From positions 47,057 to 111,056 of the forward strand of contig CASFSL010000005.1 in the NCBI GenBank assembly GCA_949297365.1: 64,000 nucleotides of DNA, given 5' to 3'. Position numbers and translations under genes: made by a program. Origin of the DNA: an uncultured Bacteroidales bacterium (lineage in GTDB: Bacteria; Bacteroidota; Bacteroidia; Bacteroidales; UBA932). The notes beneath the pieces are model-generated. The model was given only the letters and a program-made list of their open reading frames with translations, was not told where the DNA came from and did not search any database. Below, one piece after another: positions 49,270-58,026 of this stretch (its first letter is position 1; every line of letters starts with the position of its first letter).

Positions 49270-49280
49270 CAGTCGTAAAC

Positions 49281-49673
49281 GGGGATGTTTTGGTTTTGAC
49301 AGCACAAGACATCGGACTGTAAGCATACCGGGGTTGGCAACCCACCCCGTCATCAAGGTTCCAAAGCCATAACTGGCAACAACAACTATGCACTCGCTGC
49401 GTAAGTAAACCAGGTTTACTACCTTAATCGCGGTCGCCCAGGGCGATAGCGACGAGTATCCCGCCGGGCTTTCCGCCTGCTATGTCCGGCATACGGGGTA
49501 TCATTAAAGCGGGATGCGGCCGTGGATTCTCCTAAAGCGGTCTAAGACTCAGGAGATAAGGCGGTGATGGCGTGTCTGTCCGCAGTCACCGTCCGACAAC
49601 CAAAGACAGAATAAGTATGTAGAAAGCACTCGGGTGCTGTGTTTGGACGGCGGTTCGAGTCCGCCCATCTCCA
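49281..49673 (+). ncRNA. ssrA: transfer-messenger RNA
   Basis: A one-piece tmRNA of ~393 nt that rescues stalled ribosomes and tags the unfinished protein. The tRNA-like acceptor pairs GGGGATG (49281-49287) with CATCTCC (49666-49672), and the T-arm GGCGGTTCGAGTCCGCC is at 49649-49665. The tag frame starts at GGC 49375 and reads GNNNYALAA with stop TAA at 49402-49404; pseudoknot-forming GC-rich segments follow. CCA is not encoded. Published Bacteroidota tags typically read GE(N/T)NYALAA, so the second residue differs here. Confidence 0.95.
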
Positions 49674-49692
49674 CAAAACGGATACGTAAAAC

Positions 49693-49723
49693 AAAAAAGC
49701 AGGGAGGCACGTACCTCCCTGCT
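49693..49723. terminator. terminator, mainly for the minus strand
   Basis: AGCAGGGAGG (49698-49707) pairs with CCTCCCTGCT (49714-49723), loop CACGTA. On the minus strand it is followed by TTTTTTG, so it ends the surface-protein operon. On the plus strand the tail is weak (TTGATGTT), but it may also stop tmRNA read-through. Confidence 0.8.
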
Positions 49724-49743
49724 TGATGTTATGCAGCATCTCG

Positions 49744-52065
49744 TTAAAATGCAAGCCAGCTGGTACCTGAATTATCACTGATGTTTATGATGATATTACT
49801 GTAGGTTATATTAATGTCGTTATTATTAGGATCTTTACCGGAAATAACAATGTCGCAGGTAGCATTAATGGTCCATTGATCGGGTGTTTCTATATCTGTT
49901 TGAGTAATAGTAACGGTACCTTCGTTAATGGTAGCGTAATCGCCTCCATTGTATCCTGCTGATTTACAGTGATAATAAACGACACCGTATGCAGTAGGAT
50001 ATGATTCAGGATAGATGCAGCCAGGATAGAACGTGTTGGCCTCGCCAGTTGTGGCACAGGTGTAAGTTCCACTGATATCGTCTGTTGATCCAAGTCCTCC
50101 ATGTAATAAATCAAGGGAGACTGCAGGACCTTCAAATTGGTATTTGGGAGCTATAGTAATATGCCAGCAATCAGCATATAAGTAAGCATATGCATTAACC
50201 TCTCCATCGTATGTTTGGTCTACTGCTCCGCTGACATTGGAGCCTGGTGTTGGCATTGTCTGTCCGTTGAGATCAATCTCGTTGGCTACATTGAAAGAAA
50301 TTTCCACATCTCCTTGTAGAATAAGTGTTCCGGATACGGTATTGCCGTTTACGGACAATGTGCCGCCTTTAACGTCTGTGTCGGCGTTTGTGTTGTTGTT
50401 ACGAACGTAACTTTCGTGTTCTCCAAGGATTATATCTCCAGCCCCAACCTGAGTTTCGTTATCCTTAACTATGAAGTTGAACTCTTCGTCCACGAAACTT
50501 ACAACTCCGTTGTTGAAATTAAGACCGGCGTATAGATTAAGCGTAGCAACGTATCCCGTACCCTCTGCGTCGTTTATTTCTAAGTTAATGTTGTAGATGT
50601 TTCCTACAACAGGGGGGTATCCGTAGTCAACAACTTTCAGTGTCGGAGCAGCCATTGTTGTTGATTCAGGGAAATTAGGATCAGGGACGGTATAATCCGT
50701 TACAGTGATATCTCCTGTGTATGATACTGTGTATCTTGCTCTGGTTACATTGCCTTCGTAGTCTTCAGTCTCGGTTGTTACATCCATGAATATCGCGCCG
50801 TTTTCATCAATCGTAAGTACTCCGTCTATGACGGGAACGTAAGTCCAGTTTACAGATGACTCGGTCAGGCAGAAAGTATTCTCAATGTCTGCATCCTTGC
50901 TGAATCGGTAGGTCCCGGCAGGTACCTCAGTATGATTCTCTGATTTAGAGTAGATGTCGAAATTGAATCTGTTCTCGTAACCCCAATTGTTAGGAGTATT
51001 TACCGTGAGGTTGTAATAATGGTTTTGGGTTCCGTTCGTTGTCCCATAGAAATTTAGTGCGGCTTCTGTCACTTCAACTTCTGTGGCTGTAAGATCTCCT
51101 GGATCGTAAGGATTCTCCTCGCCGCCTTCCTCGGGAAGAGGGAATTCCTGGTCGCCGTCAAAGCCGGGCTGGATAGTAACATCTATGTTGATCTCTGTTC
51201 CTGTCTGCTCGGGAAGGATGTTTCCTTTGAGATTGGTACGGTAGTTGCGCTGTACAGGTACATTGTTGACAGAGATGGGTTCGAGTCCTAGAGTTCCCTC
51301 TGTCTCGAATGTTACATCAACGAGTGTCTGATCCTCAGCATCTGGATCTGCGAAGATGTAGTCGAATGTAAGATGTCTCTCTCCGGCATTTGTGGCAGTG
51401 GTATTTGCGAATGCGGTAAAGTCAACAGGTGCGAGTGTCGCTGTCTCTGTTCCGCGTGTGCCGTCAATGGCATTGAAAGTTGTAGGGGCTTTGGCGAAAG
51501 TGACTTTCACAGCTTCTGCATCCAGATTTGTGTTGATACCGGTAGTTGAGATGAAATTTACCTGGCCGAAAGGACGCTTCAGATCGAATGACATGGAAGC
51601 CTCGACGGCTTTTGTCTCGCTGAGGAAGAATGCATCCATCTGGTCGTTATTGTTTTTAAATGCATTCTCGGCATAGGTGATGGCGCTGAGATCTGTTGTG
51701 ATGTAGTTGAGGTCGGTAGCCAAGTCAGCGGCATCGGCCACATGGTCGGCCCAGAATACGAATTTGTAGCTGCTTCCGATAGTAAGTGTGGCAGTGAAGT
51801 CAGCTGAGTTATTCGTTACGGCTACTGTCTGGCGTGAGCCGACTATCTGGCCCTGGCCATCATAAATTTCAAGGATACAGCGGTTGATCTCGCTGGCGTT
51901 ACCCGGATCGGCATTGCTCTTTACGAGCTGATTGTCAGGAACGAGGACGGAGATGGATACATCCTGTAATACGCCCCCGTTGAGTACTTCCTCTCTCTGG
52001 CAGGATACTAAAGAGAGTGTCAGGGCTGCAGTCATAAGCAGGCTTGTAAGAATGTGTTTTCTCAT
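49744..52065 (-). CDS. DUF6562-like fimbrillin-type lipoprotein with beta repeats
   Basis: A 773-residue lipoprotein (lipobox SLVSC, Cys22). Residues ~35-310 resemble the DUF6562/fimbrillin-like domain of Bacteroidales (ISVLVPDNQLVKS, FKFVFWADHV-type segment, MSFDLKRPFGQVNFIST, PVQRNYRTNLKGNILP). Three related all-beta units of ~150 residues follow (beginning near 335, 480 and 620), each ending in a strand of the IIINISDN type. Asn, Thr and Asp are abundant and Cys is rare, as in secreted surface proteins, and the DNA is more AT-rich than its neighbours. It may be a stalk or tip component. Last gene of a three-gene cluster. Confidence 0.68.
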   Translation of the reverse strand: MRKHILTSLLMTAALTLSLVSCQREEVLNGGVLQDVSISVLVPDNQLVKSNADPGNASEINRCILEIYDGQGQIVGSRQTVAVTNNSADFTATLTIGSSYKFVFWADHVADAADLATDLNYITTDLSAITYAENAFKNNNDQMDAFFLSETKAVEASMSFDLKRPFGQVNFISTTGINTNLDAEAVKVTFAKAPTTFNAIDGTRGTETATLAPVDFTAFANTTATNAGERHLTFDYIFADPDAEDQTLVDVTFETEGTLGLEPISVNNVPVQRNYRTNLKGNILPEQTGTEINIDVTIQPGFDGDQEFPLPEEGGEENPYDPGDLTATEVEVTEAALNFYGTTNGTQNHYYNLTVNTPNNWGYENRFNFDIYSKSENHTEVPAGTYRFSKDADIENTFCLTESSVNWTYVPVIDGVLTIDENGAIFMDVTTETEDYEGNVTRARYTVSYTGDITVTDYTVPDPNFPESTTMAAPTLKVVDYGYPPVVGNIYNINLEINDAEGTGYVATLNLYAGLNFNNGVVSFVDEEFNFIVKDNETQVGAGDIILGEHESYVRNNNTNADTDVKGGTLSVNGNTVSGTLILQGDVEISFNVANEIDLNGQTMPTPGSNVSGAVDQTYDGEVNAYAYLYADCWHITIAPKYQFEGPAVSLDLLHGGLGSTDDISGTYTCATTGEANTFYPGCIYPESYPTAYGVVYYHCKSAGYNGGDYATINEGTVTITQTDIETPDQWTINATCDIVISGKDPNNNDINITYSNIIINISDNSGTSWLAF

Positions 52066-52110
52066 AATAGTTTGAAATTTAGTTAATGAATGTTGATTTC
52101 CTGTATTGTG

Positions 52111-53139
52111 TTATAGATTTAGGTCTATGTTGATTTCGCCCTCGAAGTCGGGGTCGAGATTTACACCCGGTTTTTTCTCAGTGGTCAGGTACTTGCCTCG
52201 GATGACAGTAGTCTGGCCTTTGTATATTCCGGCGTTCAGGCCCGAGTAGGTGTTGATGCACTCTCCGGTTGTACGATCATAAAGGCTAAGGGTGATGCTT
52301 ACTTCCGTGTTGTCCCCGTTGACAAATACGTAGTCGTAACCCATCAGCACCTCATCATTCTCAAGATGGATGAGGTCTGAGACGAAGCCGACACCGGTTT
52401 CGGATTTATTGGGCTGGCCGGTGAGGACGTTATATCCGGTGGGGAAATACATCGCGTACTCCCAACGTACCTCGTAGTTCTGCCAGAAGTCGTCTTCGGC
52501 CGCCATGGCCCTGAATCCGTTTTTGTCAATAAACTCCGGCGCGTCCTCGGATATCACCTCGACCCTTCCCACAGGGGCGGTAAGTATCCCGCTTACGCTG
52601 TCTGAACCGAACCATTTGTCATGTGCCAGCTCTATGTCCATGCGGATGTCGTAACATTCTTTCATGGGGCAGGAACCTGCGTTTCCGTTTTCCGAGAACA
52701 CGATGTTGCTGAGGTCTGAAAGGTCATAGACGCATCCGCTTCCGTCCTCACTTTCAGTGCGTGCTGCGAAAGCTGCAAGGCGGTATGTGCCGGCATGGAC
52801 CTTTTCGGTGAGTGTTACTGATGCTGTTCCGCTTTCTGCGACAGGAGCACTTATCTCGCGGCGGAAGACGGTGTCTCCTCCGAACTCATCTTTGTAAAGT
52901 TCTATGACAAAATATGCGTATCCTGCGGATGACATGCTCTTGGACACAGCAGATGCCGCTGTTACAGAGGGGTCGGTGCTCAATTCGATGGTCAGTTCTA
53001 TCTCTGTGGGATCCACGGCATGGCCGTCTTCGGGATACTCTTTGACGCATGCTGTCATTGCCAAAAGGCTCATCGCCGTAAAGGCAGCGAAAAGAACTGT
53101 ATTGGAAATTATTGTTTCTTTTGTTGTTCTCATAGTCAA
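52111..53139 (-). CDS. DUF6562-like lipoprotein
   Basis: A 342-residue lipoprotein (lipobox AMTAC, Cys31). The N-terminal half (~45-180) has fimbrillin-like strands (IELTIELSTDPSVT, YAYFVIELYKDEFGGD, VHAGTYRLAAFAAR), and the end (GLNAGIYKGQTTVIRGKYLT, then DPDFEGEINIDLNL) parallels the corresponding region of the next protein (NYRTNLKGNI, then INIDVTIQPGFDGD). So the two lipoproteins share an architecture. It could anchor a surface fibre, as Mfa2/FimB-type proteins do. It lies 6 nt after the DUF3575 gene. Confidence 0.65.
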   Translation of the reverse strand: MTMRTTKETIISNTVLFAAFTAMSLLAMTACVKEYPEDGHAVDPTEIELTIELSTDPSVTAASAVSKSMSSAGYAYFVIELYKDEFGGDTVFRREISAPVAESGTASVTLTEKVHAGTYRLAAFAARTESEDGSGCVYDLSDLSNIVFSENGNAGSCPMKECYDIRMDIELAHDKWFGSDSVSGILTAPVGRVEVISEDAPEFIDKNGFRAMAAEDDFWQNYEVRWEYAMYFPTGYNVLTGQPNKSETGVGFVSDLIHLENDEVLMGYDYVFVNGDNTEVSITLSLYDRTTGECINTYSGLNAGIYKGQTTVIRGKYLTTEKKPGVNLDPDFEGEINIDLNL

Positions 53140-53145
53140 GCCCTC

Positions 53146-54426
53146 CTATAATTTATAGATCAGGGATATTCCCAGACGGGTTATTCCAAAGTAATTGAGC
53201 GTGGCCTCATTGTAGGAGACACCGTTCTCTATATTGTAGAATGTCTCGTATCTTGACCACAGATATCCGATACCTATGTTGAACTCCATTCCCCAGTGTT
53301 TGGAGAACTTAAGGGCGTAGCCGTAGTCAATGCCTCCTCCCCAGGCTCCGTTGATGTCCTGGAAACGCTGGGTGTCGTTTACGGAGATATTGAACATACC
53401 GCCTGTGGCATGTATGCCGAAAAAGTGACCTGTCATATCAGGTTTCAGCCAGTATCTTGCGGAAGGCTGTACAGCGAAGATTCTGAACCTATACGTCGGT
53501 GCAATGGTGTAGGGGCTGTACATGACAGGAATGTCCAGAGACCAGTGGTCTGATAGTCTGACCTCGACACCAAGGTTCGCGACAACAAGTGCCCAATAGG
53601 GGATATTGGTCTTCAGCCAGACTTTGGAGCCCTCCCATGTCATCTCTTTTCTGACAGGAGTGGTGCTGATTGCAACGGTAGCCGGTTCTGAATACGCAGC
53701 AGTGTCAATATCTTCGCTTACTTCAGCGGCAGTGGTCTCCGGTGCGAAAGCATCCGTTTCTTCCACAATTTCCTCTTCTTCTAATGCAGTCTTCTGCCCT
53801 GCTGGCATGGGGGCTGCGGTCTCCTGTTCTTCTGCTTTACAGAAAAGATAGGCGGAGGCATATCTCATATCGGAGAAAAATTGATCACGCATATATACGA
53901 ATGACCGGCCGTAGTAAATCTCCATCAGCTGTTTTTTCCTTCCGTCAACAACATGATTGTCTGAGTCGAAGATCCAGAGTGGAGTGTCGGTAATGGTTTT
54001 GACAACTATGTCTCCTTTCGGCGTTCCGGGATCTTCGCGGACAAGTGCGGCAAGCATGTTCCAGTCAATGCCGGCCTCAGTTATCGTTACAAGTCCTGCA
54101 GGAATGCCTGAGTGCTTGATGATATAGTCACGCAGGTTTTCAGCACGTCTGAGGGCGGTAGCGGTACAACTGACATTGGTCCCGATAAGGCATGACGAAC
54201 CGGAAATCGTTACTTGCTGCAGTCTGCCGTCGTTATAAGATGACTTGACGGATTCAATAAACTGCTCCAGATCACCGGACGCGGAATTGCCGCTTACTGT
54301 GGAAGAATTGAAATCAAAGCGAATGATGACTGAATCGCAGGGTGACAGTTGCCCGTAGGCGGGAAAAATAAAGGCTGCGAGACCTAATACAGATGTTAGG
54401 AATTTTAGTAGTTTCCCTTTACCCAT
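53146..54426 (-). CDS. DUF3575-type outer-membrane protein with OmpA-like N-terminal part
   Basis: A 426-residue outer-membrane protein. The signal peptide is cleaved near AYG-QLSP (residue ~26). Residues ~30-140 look like an OmpA-type periplasmic module (VIIRFDFNSSTV, LRRAENLRDYIIKHSGIP), a Glu/Thr-rich linker follows (~215-270), and the C-terminal ~165 residues form a DUF3575 barrel (VWLKTNIPYWALVVANLGVE, HATGGMFNISVND, ending RLGISLIYKL). In Bacteroidales such proteins are encoded with fimbrillin-like lipoproteins. It is the first gene of the cluster. Confidence 0.75.
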   Translation of the reverse strand: MGKGKLLKFLTSVLGLAAFIFPAYGQLSPCDSVIIRFDFNSSTVSGNSASGDLEQFIESVKSSYNDGRLQQVTISGSSCLIGTNVSCTATALRRAENLRDYIIKHSGIPAGLVTITEAGIDWNMLAALVREDPGTPKGDIVVKTITDTPLWIFDSDNHVVDGRKKQLMEIYYGRSFVYMRDQFFSDMRYASAYLFCKAEEQETAAPMPAGQKTALEEEEIVEETDAFAPETTAAEVSEDIDTAAYSEPATVAISTTPVRKEMTWEGSKVWLKTNIPYWALVVANLGVEVRLSDHWSLDIPVMYSPYTIAPTYRFRIFAVQPSARYWLKPDMTGHFFGIHATGGMFNISVNDTQRFQDINGAWGGGIDYGYALKFSKHWGMEFNIGIGYLWSRYETFYNIENGVSYNEATLNYFGITRLGISLIYKL

Positions 54427-54458
54427 AAGTGGTTAAGTTTAGTTAAACGAGTTTGTTG

Positions 54459-54466
54459 CAAATATA
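54459..54466 (-). promoter_or_regulatory. promoter (-7 box) of the surface-protein cluster
   Basis: TATATTTG on the minus strand, 32 bp before the DUF3575 start codon. No TTTG is present at 19-21 bp upstream. Confidence 0.55.
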
Positions 54467-54505
54467 AGAAATAAAACAATATGTTGTAATAGTTTTCTAA
54501 AAAAA

Positions 54506-55147
54506 CTAGAATGTTGGGAAATAGCTGATGCTTTTGATTATGGAGGATAGACCTATGAGGAGGATTGCGCTTCCGGATATGCGGGTAAGGATGCGGAGCT
54601 GGCCGAGGGTGATGCGGTCGCGGAATATGCTGATCAGCCATGTTGTCAGAAACCATGTGCAGCCGGAGCCGAGGGCGACACCTGTCCATTCGCACAGCAT
54701 GACATAGACGCGGTCAGTGTCTATTCCGATAAAAGTAAACAGCCACAGCATACACACCAGGGTGCCGGGGTTGGTTACGGATATCAGAAATCCGTTCAGG
54801 AATTCCTGAGTGTGTTTTGCCGGACTGACGGCCTTGGAGCCAAGAACTTCAGGATTTCGTACTTTGTGCCGGCTGACTATCAGATTTATACCTGTGATAC
54901 AGATGATAAGGCCGCCAGCCAGCAGCACCCAGTGTTCATGTGCCTCTATGAATCCGCTGATGAATGAAAGGGCGAAGAGGGCCAGGGCAGAGTACAGAGT
55001 GTCGCTGGCAGTGCCGCCCAGACCGACGGACAGCCCGGACCACCGTCCGCGTGCCAGAGTGCGCGGGATGCACAGCAGTCCGAGCGGTCCTATCGGTATG
55101 GAGACTATGATCCCGACAATCAAACCTTTGATCAGCCCTATAATCAT
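54506..55147 (-). CDS. LysE-family transporter A
   Basis: A 213-residue inner-membrane protein of the LysE/RhtB translocator family. The family N-terminus is clear (KGLIVGIIVSIPIGPLGLLC), and about six membrane segments follow, with LISVTNPGTLVCMLWLF in the middle. The frame is open further upstream to 55363, but the ATG at 55147 matches the paralogue's start and sits after a -7 box on the minus strand (CAAAAGTA on plus, 55163-55170). The substrate, perhaps amino acids, is not known. It is similar to the protein encoded at 57361. Confidence 0.82.
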   Translation of the reverse strand: MIIGLIKGLIVGIIVSIPIGPLGLLCIPRTLARGRWSGLSVGLGGTASDTLYSALALFALSFISGFIEAHEHWVLLAGGLIICITGINLIVSRHKVRNPEVLGSKAVSPAKHTQEFLNGFLISVTNPGTLVCMLWLFTFIGIDTDRVYVMLCEWTGVALGSGCTWFLTTWLISIFRDRITLGQLRILTRISGSAILLIGLSSIIKSISYFPTF

Positions 55148-55204
55148 ATCGCAGTTTCTCCGCAAAAGTAATGAAATATCAGCAGTCAAAGGGGAAAATT
55201 TGAT

Positions 55205-55212
55205 TATATTTG
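55205..55212 (+). promoter_or_regulatory. promoter (-7 box) of coaD
   Basis: TATATTTG, 27 bp before the coaD ATG, followed by the short palindrome TTTGTAACAAA. It is divergent from the LysE-family promoter 35 bp away. Confidence 0.6.
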
Positions 55213-55238
55213 TTGTTTGTAACAAATACGGACAGTAA

Positions 55239-55733
55239 ATGGCTATGGATAAAAGGACTGCTATCTTTCCCGGGTCTTTTGACCCGTTTACCTTGGGACA
55301 TATGGATGTGCTGCAGTCGGCTCTCAATCTGTTTGACAGGATATATGTGGCAGTGGGATACAATCACCTCAAGCGCGGTTTTCTGTCACCTCAGACAAGA
55401 GTGCGCCTGATAAATGATGCCGTGCGTCCATTGGTGGATGCCGGGGCAGACATAGAAGTGCTGTCATACACAGGCCTGACAGTAGACTTGTGCCGGGAGA
55501 AGGGAGCGGATTTCATAGTCCGCGGATTGAGAACTACTACCGATTTCGAGCTGGAGTCCGTCATAGCACAGGCCAACCGTAAGATGAGCCCGGGGATAGT
55601 TACTGTCTTCATCCCGGCTTCCCATGCTTATTCGTTTATCTCATCTACAGTGGTACGGGATGTGATCGTCAACGGCGGTGATGCGGCACCGTTTTTGCCG
55701 TCCAATATAGATATTAACAAGTATATAGACTGA
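55239..55733 (+). CDS. coaD: phosphopantetheine adenylyltransferase
   Basis: A 164-residue nucleotidyltransferase making dephospho-CoA from 4'-phosphopantetheine and ATP, the penultimate step of CoA synthesis. The family motif FPGSFDPFTLGH (residues ~9-20) and the ISSTVVR motif near residue 135 are present, with RGLRTTTDFELE in between. Length matches CoaD. The start at 55239 (MAMDKRT) could equally be the ATG two codons later. It leads a plus-strand group with the double-thioredoxin gene (2-nt gap) and a LysE-family gene. Confidence 0.96.
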   Translation: MAMDKRTAIFPGSFDPFTLGHMDVLQSALNLFDRIYVAVGYNHLKRGFLSPQTRVRLINDAVRPLVDAGADIEVLSYTGLTVDLCREKGADFIVRGLRTTTDFELESVIAQANRKMSPGIVTVFIPASHAYSFISSTVVRDVIVNGGDAAPFLPSNIDINKYID

Positions 55734-55735
55734 TT

Positions 55736-57358
55736 ATGAACAGAGTGAAGATATTAACCGGTTTCGTCGCAATCTGCCTGACGCTCTGCGCGGTGACGGA
55801 TATGTATGCCGCAGCCCAGACGGATACTCTGTCAGGCGGCACCTCCATGACTCAGGAAGATATCAATATGGTCATGAGTGTCTTTGACGGTCTGCAGCCA
55901 TATGAGATTATCGGCAAGGCGGACGGATTCATCATGACTGGAAAGAGCGATGAGGAGATTGCGCAGATAGCCTACTATATATATAGGTATTACCGTGATT
56001 CCAGGATAATGGGTTACGACGAGATCGCTATATATGTGGCGGACAATTACTTTCTGAACGGGAGATACCGGCTCGCTGATGATGATGCACGTCTGGAGAT
56101 GAGGCTTTTTGCAGATGCCAACAGGAGGTCTCTGATAGGTATGGACGCAACTGTGCTGACGATGCAGGATCCTGCCGGCAATGAAGTCATGTTCCCGGAA
56201 GGGGATCAGGATTATTCCATATTGTATTTCTATGATGATGAGTGTCCCGGGTGTCAGCGGATGACTCCTACACTCATGCAGTATCTTCTCCAGTGTGACA
56301 GAAATATCAATTTTACTGTGTATATGGTCTATACGCAGGATGATATGGAAAGATGGACGGACTATATAGCGAAGGTGATACATCCGTTCAGCCTGCCGGA
56401 CAATGTGACGCTTGTCAACCTGTGGGATCCGGAGATGAAGTCTGATTTCCTTACGGCTTACGGAGTGATATCCACACCGAAACTCTTCCTGGTAGACCGG
56501 AACGGCAAGATTATAGGCCGGGAACTTACACCGACCGCCCTGTCGCAGGTAGTGGAACTCTATGAGAGTCAGATGACTGCGACTGAAGAGCTCCTTGAGC
56601 GGATATTTCTGCCGATGGCCAATACATCAGATACTACGGAGGTGGTGGAGACCATAGACACGTTCTTCGAGGACTCCAAGGACAACCCTGAGTTCTTCCA
56701 TGAGATATTCTATACTCTTTATCAGTACCTGAAGACCAGCCCGAGCTACACGCTCCAGCAGGGCGCGGCTTATCTGGCGAACAAGTACATTGCAGGGATG
56801 CCTGAACTGTGGGAGACAGTGGAGTTTACGGACAAGGGCGTGAGCCACGGAAGTGTAATCCGGGCCGATTACTCCTCTGTGAGTGAGTTCATAGACCAGA
56901 CGGCTCTGGCTGTTCTGATGTTCTACCGCAATCCTCTGGACAGACCGGCATCAGACCTGGAGCTTCGGACACCGAAGAACAAGAAACAGTCCATATATGA
57001 CCTGAAGGCCAGATATACGGTGCTGTACTTTTACGACATGAACTGTGCTTTGTGTAACGCAGTCTCGGAGGAGGTGGACAAGATTCAGCGTCAGTACAGT
57101 CCTTCAGAGGTGTGTGTTGCTGCTATATATACCGGAAAGGACAATAAGTGGAAGAAATATGTCAAGGGGCAGGACCGTGCGTGGACGGATCTGTGGGACA
57201 GAAAGAGAGAGTCCGGGATGTTTGACAAATACGACCTTATGGATGTTCCGGCCATATATCTGCTGGATGAGAACAAAGTGACTCTGGCCAAGGATATCAA
57301 TCCGGATGTCCTGAGTGCTCTGCTGGAGTATTATCTTACATCGGAGGAACAGGAGTAA
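55736..57358 (+). CDS. exported protein with two thioredoxin-like domains
   Basis: A 540-residue protein with a signal peptide (cleaved near YAA-AQTD, residue ~28). Residues ~35-135 resemble the helical DUF5106-type region often preceding thioredoxin domains in Bacteroidota. The first thioredoxin-like domain (~140-275) has ILYFYDDECPGCQRM, the CxxC pair being CPGC, and ends TPKLFLVDRNGKIIG. A helical middle part follows. The second domain (~420-535) has LYFYDMNCALCNAV (CALC) and the cis-Pro region DVPAIYLLDE. It probably acts in periplasmic disulphide or redox handling. It starts 2 nt after coaD and ends 2 nt before the LysE-family gene. Confidence 0.82.
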   Translation: MNRVKILTGFVAICLTLCAVTDMYAAAQTDTLSGGTSMTQEDINMVMSVFDGLQPYEIIGKADGFIMTGKSDEEIAQIAYYIYRYYRDSRIMGYDEIAIYVADNYFLNGRYRLADDDARLEMRLFADANRRSLIGMDATVLTMQDPAGNEVMFPEGDQDYSILYFYDDECPGCQRMTPTLMQYLLQCDRNINFTVYMVYTQDDMERWTDYIAKVIHPFSLPDNVTLVNLWDPEMKSDFLTAYGVISTPKLFLVDRNGKIIGRELTPTALSQVVELYESQMTATEELLERIFLPMANTSDTTEVVETIDTFFEDSKDNPEFFHEIFYTLYQYLKTSPSYTLQQGAAYLANKYIAGMPELWETVEFTDKGVSHGSVIRADYSSVSEFIDQTALAVLMFYRNPLDRPASDLELRTPKNKKQSIYDLKARYTVLYFYDMNCALCNAVSEEVDKIQRQYSPSEVCVAAIYTGKDNKWKKYVKGQDRAWTDLWDRKRESGMFDKYDLMDVPAIYLLDENKVTLAKDINPDVLSALLEYYLTSEEQE

Positions 57359-57360
57359 TT

Positions 57361-58005
57361 ATGCTGGAGGAGCTGCTGAAGGGACTTATAGTAGGAATCT
57401 GCGCGTCGGTGCCGCTCGGACCGATAGGAGTGCTGTGCATACAGCGGACACTGAGCAAGGGACGTAATTCCGGCTTTATCACCGGGCTGGGAGCTGCGGT
57501 GTCCGATACCTTTTTTGCGGCGATAGCTCTGCTCAGTCTGTCTTTCGTCCAGCGTATCCTGTCGGACTATCAGGATATAGTCATGATAGTAGGAGGATTG
57601 ATCGTGGGTGCTTTCGGTGTGAAGCTTTTCATGACCAACCCGATAAAGCAGATTAAGCGCATAAAGTCCGGAGACAAGCGGTATTGGCAGGACTTCTTCT
57701 CCACTCTGCTTATGACGGTGAGCAATCCCGGAGCGTTCTTCCTGATGCTGGGACTTTTCGCCTTTATCGGCATCGACGGAGGTGACGGCAACGGAGCGTA
57801 CAATATCATAGCCTCGGCTCTCGCCGGTGTGTTCATCGGGGCCACAATGTGGTGGTATGCCTTGTCTACGTCTATCAATATGTTCAGAAACAAGCTGCGT
57901 CTCAGGCAGCTCATGATGATAAACAGAGTGGCGGGCGTGGCGATAATGGTACTCGGAGTGATCTCTATCTTCGAGGGCCTGTATCGGATTCTCTTTGTGC
58001 TGTGA
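57361..58005 (+). CDS. LysE-family transporter B
   Basis: A 214-residue LysE/RhtB-family membrane protein with about six membrane segments. It begins LLKGLIVGICASVPLGPIGVLC and carries LLMTVSNPGAFFLMLGLFAFIGID, matching the paralogue encoded at 54506 in layout and in the middle motif. It is the last gene of the coaD group and convergent with ung. The loop between the third and fourth segments has a basic PIKQIKRIKSGDKRYW stretch. Substrate unknown. Confidence 0.83.
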   Translation: MLEELLKGLIVGICASVPLGPIGVLCIQRTLSKGRNSGFITGLGAAVSDTFFAAIALLSLSFVQRILSDYQDIVMIVGGLIVGAFGVKLFMTNPIKQIKRIKSGDKRYWQDFFSTLLMTVSNPGAFFLMLGLFAFIGIDGGDGNGAYNIIASALAGVFIGATMWWYALSTSINMFRNKLRLRQLMMINRVAGVAIMVLGVISIFEGLYRILFVL

Positions 58006-58026
58006 TTCTGTGCGGTAATGTTCCGC

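Noticed and set aside
54439..54446. TTAGTTAA in the DUF3575 leader, same as an arm of the TetR operator
   Set aside because: Only one half-site, in AT-rich DNA, with no inverted partner at the right distance.
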